In this document: piece after piece, positions 1-10,009 of the stretch
Numbering within the stretch: position 1 is the first letter of the stretch
Layout: every line of letters starts with the position of its first letter
Notes under the pieces: generated by a model
Told to the model about the DNA's origin: nothing
The model's input: the letters and a program-made list of their open reading frames with translations, nothing else
The model's database searches: none
From: Haliclona indistincta
Lineage: Eukaryota > Porifera > Demospongiae > Haplosclerida > Chalinidae
Length of the DNA: 64,000 nucleotides
Direction: 5' to 3'
Assembly (NCBI GenBank): GCA_964017065.1
Contig: OZ024788.1
Location: 12,480,845 to 12,544,844, forward strand
Position numbers and translations under genes: made by a program

Positions 1-80
1 ATCCATGGATTGAGCAGACAATCCATGGATTGTTGCGCAAAGCACGGATCCATACTTTGGGCAGCGCAATCCATGGATTG
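1..80. repeat. Spaced copies of a perfect palindrome
   Basis: The 14-bp palindrome CAATCCATGGATTG occurs at 19-32 and 67-80, with a 12-bp partial copy at 1-12 cut by the window edge. The spacers share GGATCCATA/TTTG(C/G)GC-like words, so this looks like the edge of a larger satellite or transposon end that continues to the left. No coding signal is seen. Confidence 0.6.
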
Positions 81-468
81 TCCCGATCCATATTTTGCGC
101 ACAACATAGATACGGACCTATAATTTCTCCTTAGGAAGCGTTTGGTGTGTACTTCGCTTCTTGCCTTAGCACGCTCGTCAAGAAATTTGGCGCCGAAAAT
201 TCAGTTTTATAGCGAGTCGACTTTGGCACAATACCGGCTTATTCTACTGTAGCAGTTGTTGACCTGGATTATTTTATACATAGATAAGTCGATGGTGCAT
301 TCAATAAAGCTTATCTTAGCTTTATAGCGCTTTTTGTCTTCACACTATGATTTAATATTATTTTATGAATATTTAATGAGGCAAAGTGGTCCCCTTAATA
401 ACACAAGCAAACACTTGGCTAATACTGTTCCAAATATGGAAGCGAGGTGTAGCTTGTGGTTTGGTATA
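81..468. other. Non-coding stretch, nothing recognised
   Basis: AT-rich sequence without a convincing reading frame, splice-site pair or repeat match elsewhere in the window. Confidence 0.4.
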
Positions 469-827
469 TACAGTACCGCTCACGAGTAAGTGTACTGAAA
501 CCCGCGGGCTAACCGCGCGTAACTCGGGGGTGCCCACGGGTCCGTGGACGTGTACCCGCTGCCCGCACCACACTAACCTGCGGCCCTCATGCAGCCTTGC
601 ATGCACTCGCGACCCGCTGGATAGCTAGGCAGACTCACGTTGTCGTTGTTGTACTTTCGCGAGCATATACAGTGCTCGCACGTATCCGCACCAGCGCGTG
701 ATGCACTCTGTATTCTCAGCTACCCGCGGTTAATGATGCACGGTTCCGCGGGCAAGACAAAATTACCCCCGGGTTGCCTGCGAGTCTCCCGCGGGTGTTG
801 GTCCACTTACTCGTGAGCGGTACTGTA
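469..827. mobile_element. MITE with 24-bp perfect terminal inverted repeats
   Basis: The 24-bp end at 469-492 (TACAGTACCGCTCACGAG...) is the exact reverse complement of 804-827. The interior is GC-rich compared with its surroundings and has no transposase. The right half (about 623-827) recurs with about 85 percent identity by eye at 8638-8857, which shows a dispersed family. A TSD could not be fixed with confidence. Confidence 0.75.
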
Positions 828-1146
828 GCTGTACTTGTACTCTGAATAGCGCTCATGAATCTAATTATTGTTGCGTGAATATCATTATAAGCGATATGTA
901 TATCTCTAGAACTAATCAGAATTCTCCACTGTAACGCTGGATTTTTACTTATCAATCTAAAATGAACATATGCTGTAAAACCAACAAAAATCCAAGAGAT
1001 GAATTTTCACATCGGTCATACCTTAAGTGCATATGTTTGCTCTAGAAATGTAAGCGCATGCGCCTAATAATGCGCCAGTACAGTAAGTGAATGCAGTTAA
1101 TAATAGTTAATAATTATATGGAATTATTTCCATTAGTTCATTCAGA
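828..1146. other. Non-coding stretch, nothing recognised
   Basis: AT-rich spacer between the MITE and an uncharacterised reading frame. No feature recognised. Confidence 0.4.
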
Positions 1147-1485
1147 ATGGTAGTTGAGAAACAGAAGTATGGATTTCTAGCGCGGATGTTTACTGCTATT
1201 TCAATGGTTTCTCTGGTTTCTATTCCATGGGCTATCAGAATGTTTAATAACCACTTCAAACAAAACCAAATCGAGGCCTCCATTGCAAGGTTAGTACTGT
1301 TGTCATACTATCTTCTTATTCATAGTTGCAAACCATCCTTGAATGGCCGGTACAGTTCCAGGAAAATCACTCTTGTCCAACTAGTACCCTTGAATGTCCT
1401 GGAATTTTTGTGTTATGTAAAAAAGTGGGTGACGGTTTTAAATCCACTTCAGGGAATCTGTTTTCTTGCATGCGCAAGAGAATAA
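1147..1485 (+). CDS. Uncharacterised small reading frame, possibly two exons
   Basis: A 112-residue open frame starts at the ATG at 1147. Its first 45 or so residues contain a hydrophobic stretch (about residues 15-30). A donor-like AG|GTTAGT follows at about 1289 and an acceptor-like TTCATAG lies at 1319-1325, after which another frame stays open to 1520. The two frames do not join in phase with these sites, so the splice model is unsafe. No family was recognised. It lies between MITE copies and may be chance or transposon-derived. Confidence 0.2.
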   Translation: MVVEKQKYGFLARMFTAISMVSLVSIPWAIRMFNNHFKQNQIEASIARLVLLSYYLLIHSCKPSLNGRYSSRKITLVQLVPLNVLEFLCYVKKWVTVLNPLQGICFLACARE

Positions 1486-1548
1486 AGGTTTGTGGCCTGT
1501 CCAACAATTTTTTCTTATGAGGCCTCAAGTTAAATGCACAATGATTTT

Positions 1549-1990
1549 AAGATTAAAAAGATTTCTATCGAAATCAAAACGATGTAGGGATGAAGAAATC
1601 TACCACTGGTCCACAATGTAAACCAACAAGGAAATGGTAACACGCTTGACTGGATAATTGCATGACCAAGCATCCTACATCAGTTACTGTACATAATTAT
1701 GGACTCTCTGTCAACACCAGCATTCATGATCAGTGGAGGTAGCATTGTAGTCATTACATTTTTGTACAAATGGATGCTGTACATAGCAAGTACGATGATA
1801 TAGCCAAACTAAAATGAAGACAAAATTATTATCATTAACCTTTAAGTTACTGGCTATAGCCCAAGTTGCTAGTGTTGCCAGCAGACTGAGAGTCCATAAT
1901 TTTGTACAGCCACTGATGTAGGGATGAATGGCCTATTGTCCAGTCAAACATGTTACCATTTCCTTGTTGGTTTACATTGTGGACCAGTGG
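1549..1990. mobile_element. Partial foldback module of element F
   Basis: The left arm from 1549 (AAAAAGATTTCTATCGAAAT) through 1645 and the right arm at about 1925-1990 are inverted copies. They share CCACTGGTCCACAATGTAAA and GGAAATGGTAACACG with the F-element copies at 4898, 12045 and 53254. The right arm stops before the outermost 35 bp, so this copy is truncated. No coding capacity. Confidence 0.6.
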
Positions 1991-3246
1991 ACCAGTTTGT
2001 ATCAGTTGAGAATTGCATTGATTACATATGCCACAGTGGTGATACATTTTTGTCAAAAACAACAATGACACAAATTGACATATCCATACATTTGAATGTT
2101 GTTCAGGCACTTCAGAACCTGTAGCATTGATCCCTCTCAATAGCTTATTCTTCTTCAGTCAGAACTCCTGTGAGTCTGAGATTGTTCAATTCTGGTATGT
2201 GTTTGTAACACACAAGCTCTCAAAGACAAGGATGTTGTCGGTGGAATGAAGGCTAGAATGTACATGTAAATTGCCAGCAATCATTTCACTACAAATTCGA
2301 ATTTGCATTGGATGTTTGATCCGGCATCTGTTGCACACGTCCTCCTTAGCAGTATATACCTTTTTATTTTTCCGATTACAGTTTGTTCAAACAAAAAAAA
2401 TTCATCTTGATCACTTTCACAACCACTTTCCACAATCGGTTCCGGATCAACATTGGCTTTCCTCTTCTTGCTTTTTGTTTTTTTGCTAGCAGTTTCCAGG
2501 CCATTGCACCAAACATAACTTTCCTATTCAACCGAACATCACTCCAAAAATCATTAATCATTCAAGTCAGCTTTGGTTCTATTGCTGATGACACTACTAC
2601 CGAAAACTTTCCCTACATCAACTAGGCTAGGCTAGGCGTTGGACAAGCTCTTGGACAAATAATGAGTACACGCTGTGGTACATGCATAGATAATAGATAA
2701 CATAGACATGCATAGATAATGAGTACATGCATAGATAATACAGTACTGAGCTTGCACAGTGGCGCCGGACTTGCAATTTACGGTAACATATAATATAGAA
2801 ATATGCACAGCTTCTAGACAAGTAAGACAAGAAAACTGCAAGACTTTTGTTGCTACTGACAGCTGTAACTATGCTTGTATTTGTGGTTATTGTGTATACA
2901 AGAGCCAGCTGAATGAATAAATCCTGCCCATTTGTTTGCCAGACCAAGACCATTGCTCAGGCGCTGGTGATCGGTGAGATGCAGCAAAGTAGCACTGTAG
3001 CTGGCTCAGTAAAAGTAACTTCAGGCATTATTCAATTCCAGTTTTTGGCTGGGTTGTATTTGACACATCCTGGTTGCTAAGCACGAAATTGTATGCGTTG
3101 ACTAGGACACGTCCTGTGGAGTGATATGGTTGCTGTGTGTGATAATTTTTGGTTGCTACATGTGAAATGTAAAATCTTGTTGTCGGCGCCTTTTATCTTA
3201 TGTCTTCCAATGTAAAAATAATTTTTTATACTTTCCTGTCATGCAG
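1991..3246. other. Non-coding stretch with a short minisatellite
   Basis: Mostly AT-rich sequence without recognisable genes. Between about 2655 and 2745 the word ACATGCATAGATAAT is repeated imperfectly three to four times. Small frames on both strands in this interval show no family signature. Confidence 0.4.
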
Positions 3247-3511
3247 GGCTGTTGGACAAAGTGATTCTTTCATTAAAATATTCACAAAAGAGGATGAAGA
3301 ATATTTAAAGGATTGTAAAGTATCGTGAGTGACTGTTTGTACTATCATAGATATTAAACCATAGTATGAATAATTCTCTTTGATGTAACGACCGTTAATG
3401 AGGGCTATAAATCGTGTACAGCCCGCTCGCGTTTCAAGATGGCCGCCGCGTTCGAGAATCCACAAACAAACGGCGCTCGGGCTGCTCTGGGGTCTTCCTG
3501 CGATGCAAGGT
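3247..3511 (+). CDS. Possible host exons (fragment)
   Basis: An exon-like block at 3247-3324 has a CATGCAG acceptor and a TATC|GTGAGT donor around an open 78-nt frame reading roughly AVGQSDSFIKIFTKEDEEY... . Separately, an ATG at 3439 opens a 24-codon frame (MAAAFENPQTNGARAAL...) ending at an AAG|GTAGCT donor-like site near 3511, in a GC-rich promoter-like context. Whether these belong to one gene is unknown. A minus-strand Gypsy element begins 130 bp downstream and may have disrupted it. No family recognised. Confidence 0.25.
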
Positions 3512-3755
3512 AGCTAGCTAGACGTCAGGCAAGCAGCGCACTATGGTTTAAAATAGTTATATACCTCACAGTCGGTATATAACTACTATTTACAGGACGG
3601 GATAGGAAACTACAATTTCCTCTAAATCAAAATGTATTACGTTGTGATAGAGCCAAGGGGTAGTTGCTTGAATGAGACGCAGAGCTGATAACTCAAAGAA
3701 ATGGAGCTAAATTGGTAACTGATTTTACAATACAAGAGAAGAGTATTTATAGTTA

Positions 3756-4800
3756 AGGTGTTAGAGGTGTAAATTTTTGTTATGTGCAGAAAAATCATCA
3801 TAAGTCTAAAACCGAGTAAGGAATTTAGCTCCAGTTTTTCTCACTGGTTCACTAGTTAGTGGACGAACAGTTAAAATTTAAAGCAAACTTTTCCACTGAA
3901 TAACAAACAAGCTATGCAGCTTTGTTTAAGCCAACTGTTTTTTATAATTTTGCTCATAACTTCTCTTCCATGACAGTTTGGTACATATTGTATATACTAA
4001 CACGAATAACTAATGAAGAACTATGATATCACCTGTAGCCGTCTCGCGAAGTAGTTCACACACGCTGATAGGCCTCCAAAGTATGCTACTAACAAAAATT
4101 GTCAAAGAACAAATTTCAGAGACGGCTACGAGTGAAAAGGTAGCTTTACTCGATGGCTGCTAGAACGTGTACAGGATGAAGCACCAAGCGATTCCTAGGC
4201 CAAAAATAACATCATTGTACTCACAAAATGGCGACGCTGCACCGATTCTTGGCTGTACAATCTTGAAAATAAAGTAGAAAGGTCACCAAACTAGTTATCT
4301 GTAACCTATACACGCGGGCGATCGACACATACACATCACTCTTGTACAAGACCGGCTTCGCTTCCCCAGCAAAAACTCAAACAAAATAGCAACTTCTGCC
4401 ATGGCGCCACAATATGTAAGCCACGCCCCTAACAACAGATTAGGTACTAATTTTGCATACGTAAATAAACAGTGCAGTACGCGTATGCGCGGAACGAATC
4501 TGCACCTACCTGTTAGCTGTACGACGAAACGTACTTTCCCAATGATCATGGCGTCTGACGTGAACACGTGGTTAGGCAGAGGAGCTGGATCTAGGCTTGC
4601 AAAAAACGTAGTGTGTATGAAGGTGTTAATATGTAAACAATCACAACATAGCAACAAAGGCTAATATTTGCACTAATATATCTCCACAATGCAAGTGAAT
4701 TCGGAATTTTTACTTGGTAATAGTACTTATCTCAACCACAAAAGCAAACTACTAGTAAATGAACCAAATTTGAGGGCTGACCCTTGAGGGTCGTACCACC
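3756..4800. mobile_element. 1.05-kb insert in the 3' LTR, TTA target duplication
   Basis: Compared with the uninterrupted LTR at 9018-9277, 1045 bp are inserted between TTA (3753-3755) and TTA (4801-4803). The ends are short imperfect inverted repeats (AGGTG... and ...CACC). The interior shows no transposase. It contains several ATG-starting GC-rich patches (for example AAAATGGCGACGCTGCACC near 4226), and a 120-residue minus-strand frame at 4295-4657 has no family signature. The TTA duplication suggests a Harbinger-type non-autonomous element; that class assignment is inference. Confidence 0.65.
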
Positions 4801-4897
4801 TTAATAGAAGTTCTAAAAGGAGAATAATCAAGAAGTGTCCAGTAAGGTCTAAAGAACAGAAAGGAATTGTCTAGAATATTCTGCAATGCCTATGATA

Positions 4898-5501
4898 AAG
4901 AAAATTAAAAAGATTTCTATCGAAATCAAAAGGATGTAGGGTTGTGAAATCTACCACTGGTTCACAATGTAAACTAGAGTTCTAATGAACACATACCCGT
5001 GCGCTGAGCTAAGAGCTAACCACGACTACTCCAGCACTTAAACTGCAACACTTGCACGTTACAGCGGCTAGTCCATAGACAGCTTCAGATAAATAATTAT
5101 TGATGATAGCATTAACAGTTGATCGGCATATTACAGAATGCCTCAAGAAAGACTGATTACCGTAGCTATGGGCTATAGCTATAGGCCTCAAGAAGTTTAA
5201 TGGCTCTGACGTACGGTACATATGTGAGACTGAGTGAGGACTTCGACATGTGAGACTGAGTGAGGACATCGACATGTGAGACTGAGTGAGGACGTCGACA
5301 GTTGGGTGACACACCCACAATACCGTAAAGTGCTCTTACAAGGGACACGTAGCTTTAGAAAGCCATGGATTAGCCGCTCGAGCAAGGCTTGCCAGCTCAG
5401 AAAACGTCTTCATAGGACTATAAATTCAGTGAAGAAGTCGCAGAGAGTGTTTTCGTGGAGATTTTCGAGCGGTGAGATGTAAACAAGCGTGTTTTTTGAC
5501 G

Positions 5502-5536
<35 letters not shown>

Positions 5537-6737
5537 GACGGACACAAACGCATAACCCTGGCGCATACTGCGCACGGGTAACTAACAAGGAAGAAGCATG
5601 GAATGGTAACACGATTGACTTGCTAACAGACCATAGATCCCTACATCAGTGGCTGCTGTGGCTGGCTATAGCAGTTCAGCTAGTTGCTGTAGACTGACAC
5701 CAGACATGCATTGAATTGAATGCAAAATCAACATCTATGTACAGCCACTGATGTAGGGATCTATGGTCTGTTAGCAAGTCAATCGTGTTACCATTCCATG
5801 GTTCTTCCTTGTTAGTTTACATTGTGAACCAGTGGTAGATTTCACAACCCTACATCCTTTTGATTTCGATAGAAATCTTTTTAATTTTCTTGTTTGTGTC
5901 CCTTTTTAGTGCAGTGCAGTTCATTGCACGTGCTGAGCCGTCTTTGTTTCCACCATTGGTTTAGTTTTCCTGTTGTTGATGGCTTTTCTTTATTATTAAC
6001 AATTTAAACTTGTAGCAAAAAATAATTGTTATGCTATACATGATAATTTATCAGCTCGCCTACGCATACATGCATACATGAATTGCATACGAGCCCGCCC
6101 ACACTAGTTTGTAGACCTATACGGCGGATATAATTATCTGGCAAGCGCAGAATGGTGATCCTATAGCATGCCGTTCTTCGAAGACTCCAGACAGATATGT
6201 GTTCTCGCTGATTCATACGGCACGGAGATACTCAAGCTAGTGCTTGGTCACGTGCACTAACCACTGCTCGGTCACGTGCATATTGCGCAATCACAATAAT
6301 GGCGTCTAACACTTAGCTGACAATGGATCACGATCGAGAAATCGCGGAATTTATATCGCCGTTTCGCTAAAAACTAAGCTCAAAAGGCACATACCAGGAG
6401 AATTTCACGACTGTTCGTGGGTGTTTTGGTCTCGGCATTGCTCACGTAAAGGTGCTAGGCGAGTGGAAGAAAGAAAGAAATAAGAAATAAGAAGAAAACG
6501 AAGATGACGAAAGTCGATTTTCACCGTTTCCAGGTTCGTCACTTTAGTAACAATTTCGAGCAATCTCCTTGCTACTGTAAGATGGGGCAACGCCAGAGAG
6601 CAGATCTAAGTGTCTTTGGACATATAAAATTCTTCACCAGGCGAAATATCAGTGTTTGAACGCTAATACATTGTATGTAGCCGCCATCTTGTTTTCTCGT
6701 TCAACCCTACATAGGGAGTCACTACCGTGCCTCCCTA
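4898..6737 (-). mobile_element. Element F copy 1 (non-autonomous), inserted in Gypsy-1 LTR
   Basis: Inserted in the 3' LTR of Gypsy-1 with a 3-bp ATA duplication (4895-4897 and 6738-6740). One end is AAGAAAATTAAAAAGATTTC, heading a foldback module (4898-4976 plus 5580-5680, against 5740-5890). The other end, read on the minus strand, is TAGGGAGGCACGGTAGTG. About 830 bp of conserved sequence joins them without a convincing long reading frame. The empty site is visible in the sister LTR near 9220. The foldback's left arm is interrupted by element T (4977-5579). Confidence 0.75.
4977..5579. mobile_element. Element T inserted in the F foldback, with 26-bp tandem repeats
   Basis: An insertion of about 600 bp lies between AATGTAAACTA and ACTAACAAGG of the foldback arm, which is continuous in the F copy at 53254. 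Near its ends are inverted words ACCCGTGCGC (4997) and GCGCACGGGT (5569). It holds three tandem copies of TGTGAGACTGAGTGAGGAC(T/A/G)TCGACA at 5222-5300 and a (CA)n run at 5503-5530. An inverted copy with only one unit of the tandem repeat is at about 24159-24719. Confidence 0.6.
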
Positions 6738-6782
6738 ATATAGTCAGGTTTAAATAGGGAAAATCCCTGGGGCGGGCTCCTT

Positions 6783-8228
6783 CTACCGCACTCCTCCCTC
6801 CTTCTTGTGTGCGAAGCACTGGGTTGGTGTCTGGATCCTGGAGAGTGTGTCTGCATTCATGTTATAGCTCTTCGTTTCCTGTGCTCCACTCGAAATTGGA
6901 ATGGCTGTAATGCTAAGCTCCATCGAGTTAAACGACTGTGACTGTCCTTGACTCTGTCCAGCCATTGTAGAGCTCTATGGTCTGTATGAATAGTGAATGG
7001 TCGTCCATTCACTATTATCACCCCTTTTTTGATTGCTAAGCATTTCTTCTCTACTGTGGAATAATTGACCTCCCTTGGTAATAATTTTCGACTAAAATAC
7101 GCCACTCTGATCATGACCCTCATCGTCATACTGGCTCAACACCGCTTCAACCCCAAGATCTGACGCATCTGTTTGTAGTACAAATGGCCGTTGAAAGTCA
7201 GGATTCTGCTTCAGCTGTTCAAAGGCCTGGTTATACTTGGCCGTCCATACCAGTTTATCTGGCTCTGATTTCTTAGTGAGGTCTGTCAATGGTACTGCAA
7301 TCGAAGCGAAATTTGGTATAAAGCGTCTGTAGTAGCCAGCAATTCCCAAGAATGATTGCCTGTAGTTTGTCTCTCTCTCTCTCGCTTCACAGTTCCTTCA
7401 CCCACGACATGTCCAAGATAAGTGCACTATGACATAGCAAATTGGCACTTGGATAGCTTAGCTGTCAGTCCAGCTTCTTATAGACTTGCAAGCACAGTTG
7501 TTAAGTAATCGAGATGCTCCTCCCAGCTTGAACTGAATACTACCAGCTGGTCGTCCAAATAAGCATTGGCGAACTGGTGCATTCCTCGAATCACATGATC
7601 CATTAGCCTCTGAAATGTTGCTGGTGCTCCACTAAGGCGGCGTTTACACGACAACGCTATCAGGTGAAAACGAAGACTTAAGTATCCGTTTTGTTCGTGC
7701 GTTTACACCAAAACGATGAAAACGCATAGGTAAAACGGAGACTTATGAAAACGGAGACCAAAGTGAAGACCTCGAAAACGGAGACTTGAAAACGCTCGTG
7801 TAACTTTTTGTATGAGCGTACCTCAGCCTTTATACTTGCAAAGAATGCTAGGAAGAGTCGTCAAACAACATCTATCTACAAAGAGTTTCTTATTTCGCTT
7901 TGGTTTGTGCATACAAGCGAATAACAGCGTGCTCGCCTAAAAACGCCACACCCACATTCCATACAAAACAGTGTCGTGTAAACAGCCAAAACGCTGCAGC
8001 TGAATACGCATACATTTCCCCGTTTTTGGACTAATTGTTGTCGTGTAAACGCCACCTGAGTCCAAACAACATTACTCGAAACTGGAACAACTCAAGTGGA
8101 GTAATGAAAGCTGTCTTGTGACAATCCTCCTCAGCTACTGGCACTTGCCAATAGCCCCTTGCTAGGTCTAATGTTGTGATGTACTTTGCTTGTCCTATCT
8201 GGTCCAAGATATCATCGATCCTTAGCAT
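6783..8228 (-). pseudogene. Gypsy-1 pol remnant (reverse transcriptase, RNase H)
   Basis: Minus-strand pieces of Ty3/Gypsy pol. 8228-8060 encodes the RT palm start with TLDLARGYWQVPV and FRVMLFGL. After a MITE (7636-8056), 7630-7440 continues with SGAPATF and a degraded Y-DD region (AYLDDQLV). 7349-7092 and 7129-6857 encode the RNase H-proximal GYYRRFIPNF segment, QTDASDLG and HTDHRALQWL. 6850-6783 encodes NADTLSR, typical of the RNase H end. Several frameshifts separate the pieces. Integrase is missing and the 3' LTR follows directly. Function is known from the family; the copy is dead. Confidence 0.85.
7636..8056. mobile_element. MITE in Gypsy-1 reverse transcriptase
   Basis: A 421-bp insert splits the RT frame between the LFGL and SGAPATF motifs. 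Its ends are inverted repeats (GGCGGCGTTTACACGACAAC at 7636; the complement ends at 8056). Flanking trinucleotides are TAA and TGA, consistent with a 3-bp TNA-type target duplication with one substitution. The interior is non-coding with ACGGAGACTT-like short repeats. Confidence 0.75.
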
Positions 8229-9017
8229 AGGATACGCATCTACTTGAGTAACTATTTCCTATACGTAGAATTATTGTTTACCATAGTGAATGTGTATAAC
8301 ACATTAACTTACCAAGGCCTGTTACAGTACAAGAGAATAGATCCCCAGAAGACCATTTCACAGTGCAAGGATCGCCTTTCTTGAGTGGTGGATCGTGGCC
8401 TCGACAACATTCTTCATCGGTACTACACTCAAGCAATCATTGTCGCTGAATCGTACCAACACATGAGTAGGCACATCTGTAGAAAAGTACACACGCGTAT
8501 GTCATAGCTCGTGTACACACAGCTGCTCAGCATTTTCGTGCACTACAAACTTACCCTTGGACGATAGTAAGGTTCTCTGTCTTGAGTTGATCGCTGCACT
8601 GCAATATCTCCGATCTGTAACAGCGCTTCTGGGTACAGCTAGCTAGGCAGACACACGTTGTCGTTGTGTGACTTGCGCGTGCATATTCAGTGCTCGCACG
8701 TGCATGCACCCGTACCGTACCCACGCGTGACGCAATCTGTACCCGCATCTACCCGCGGTTAATGATACACGGTCCCGCAAGCAAGACAGAATTACCCCCG
8801 GGTTCCTGCGAGCCTCCCGCAGGTGTTGGTCCACTTACTCATGAACGGTACTGTAACTATCTCTTCCTGTTGTACGTCCAGAACATAACAGCATTTGATA
8901 GTAATGAGATATGTCGGAGTTTGTACTGCCTCTTCACAGTATCTGGAACAAGTATCCTGGTCGTAAGGTCTCACTGTACGTCTGACAGTAATAGAATCAC
9001 AAACCGCTGCCACCAAA
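8229..9017. other. Internal remnant of Gypsy-1 with a partial MITE copy
   Basis: Between the RT remnant and the 5' LTR lie 790 bp. 8638-8857 is a left-truncated copy of the MITE at 469-827, sharing TCCACTTACTC and the GGTACTGTA end. The rest (8229-8637 and 8858-9017) presumably derives from the Gypsy leader or unrelated insertions. No gag domain was recognised. Confidence 0.5.
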
Positions 9018-9277
9018 TGTGATGGAGCCAAGGGGTAGTTGCTCGAATGAGACGCAGAGCTGATAACTCAAAGAAAACGAGCTAAATTGGTAACTGATTT
9101 TACAATACAAGATAAGAGTATTATTGTTAATAAAAGTTTCTAGAAGGAGAATAATCAAGTAGTGTCAAGTAAGGTCTAAAGAACAGAAAGGAATTGTCTA
9201 GAATATTCTACAATGCCTATGATATTATAGTCAGGTCTAAATGGGGAAAATCCCTGGGGCGGGCTCCTTCTACCACA
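9018..9277 (-). repeat. Gypsy-1 5' LTR
   Basis: A 260-bp LTR, minus strand, beginning TGTGGTAGAAGG at 9277 and ending CCATCACA at 9018. The 3' LTR matches it closely once its two insertions are ignored. A TTTAGACC-like AT box lies about 40 bp from the start. The adjoining primer-binding-type sequence is at about 9003-9017. Confidence 0.8.
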
Positions 9278-9281
9278 TACG

Positions 9282-9303
9282 TGACGTCACATACGTGACG
9301 TCA
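9282..9303. promoter_or_regulatory. Two CRE-like palindromes
   Basis: TGACGTCA occurs at 9282-9289 and 9296-9303 inside a 14-bp direct repeat (ACGTGACGTCACAT). TGACGTCA is the CREB/ATF consensus. The pair sits about 160 bp upstream of a possible first exon at 9463. The Gypsy-1 target site overlaps its left edge. Regulatory use is inference. Confidence 0.35.
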
Positions 9304-9462
9304 TCGTCGAGGTGGTCGATGCGCATTACCTTGCATAGCAGTGTTTACTAATTAGCAGCAGACGAGCGCGGTGCCTGTACAGCTTTCTTTAGCTGTCTTT
9401 GGCCTATTTTAGTGCATTTATGGTGTTGTTGAACATTGTGTGTTTCATACTACCGGCCTTGG

Positions 9463-9731
9463 ATGGATAGCAGTACTGGAACCTCACAGCAAACAGAAGA
9501 TTTGTGAGTGTAATGGCTGATTACAGATCTATATAATACACGAATTCTCGAAGAGGCAAAGATTCTATGACTTGTTTTGGCACCAATACAAAGCCATTAG
9601 TCGTCTGGGTGTACTGAACCAGTTAGTACGTTGCCAAGAAGTATACTTTATCCGCTATAGACCCGAACTCGTCTCGTTGGTCAGGATTTTTTATACACAA
9701 ATTCTCAGTACTGGCTGGATCAATGGCGCTG
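9463..9731 (+). CDS. Possible 5' exons of an unknown host gene
   Basis: Exon 1 would run from the ATG at 9463 (MDSSTGTSQQTED...) to a TT|GTGAGT donor at 9503. Exon 2 would run from an AAGAG acceptor at about 9556 to GCTG|GTAAGC at 9731 and encodes a basic, aromatic segment including FYDLFWHQYKAISRLG and FIRYRPELVSLVRIFY. The two exons join in phase. No family recognised. Later exons are not visible before the F-element cluster at 10010, so the gene would be truncated or have long introns. Confidence 0.3.
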
Positions 9732-10009
9732 GTAAGCTCAAAACCAGCGGTACATACCCTACGATGTGTACCATGGGCTGGATATCCAGACAACTAGCCG
9801 TTCTTTGACCGTGTAATAAGGCAAAGTTCTTGGTAGATTCTTGGATGTTTTATCAGACATTCTCCGTTTATTTAAAACACCGAAAGCACAATACACGGAA
9901 TACGGAAAATACATGGAAATGTAATCGTCATGTGACGTCAAGGCTGCGGTTTCCTATCCTATACTGTAGTATCCATGGTACTATTAATGTTGGGGAGGCA
10001 TCGCTGTAT

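Larger units (their letters stand above)
3643..9277 (-). mobile_element. Ty3/Gypsy LTR retrotransposon 1, degenerate and nested
   Basis: A minus-strand LTR retrotransposon bounded by the 5-bp target duplication TACGT (3638-3642 and 9278-9282). The 5' LTR is 9018-9277. The 3' LTR is 3643-6790, split into three pieces (3643-3755, 4801-4897, 6738-6790) by two later insertions. A primer-binding-type sequence (TTTGGTGGCAGCGG on the minus strand) follows the 5' LTR, and a purine tract (6791-6806) precedes the 3' LTR. Only part of pol survives (reverse transcriptase and RNase H, 8228-6783); gag, protease and integrase are absent or unrecognisable, so the element is a large internal-deletion derivative and surely inactive. 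LTRs begin TG and end CA. Confidence 0.85.

Noticed and set aside
4295..4657. 120-codon minus-strand frame in the 1.05-kb insert
   Set aside because: No motif, no splice context, and a competing plus-strand frame over the same DNA.
5222..5300. Tandem 26-bp units as a binding-site array
   Set aside because: Only one unit exists in the other copy of element T, so constraint is not supported; treated as slippage.
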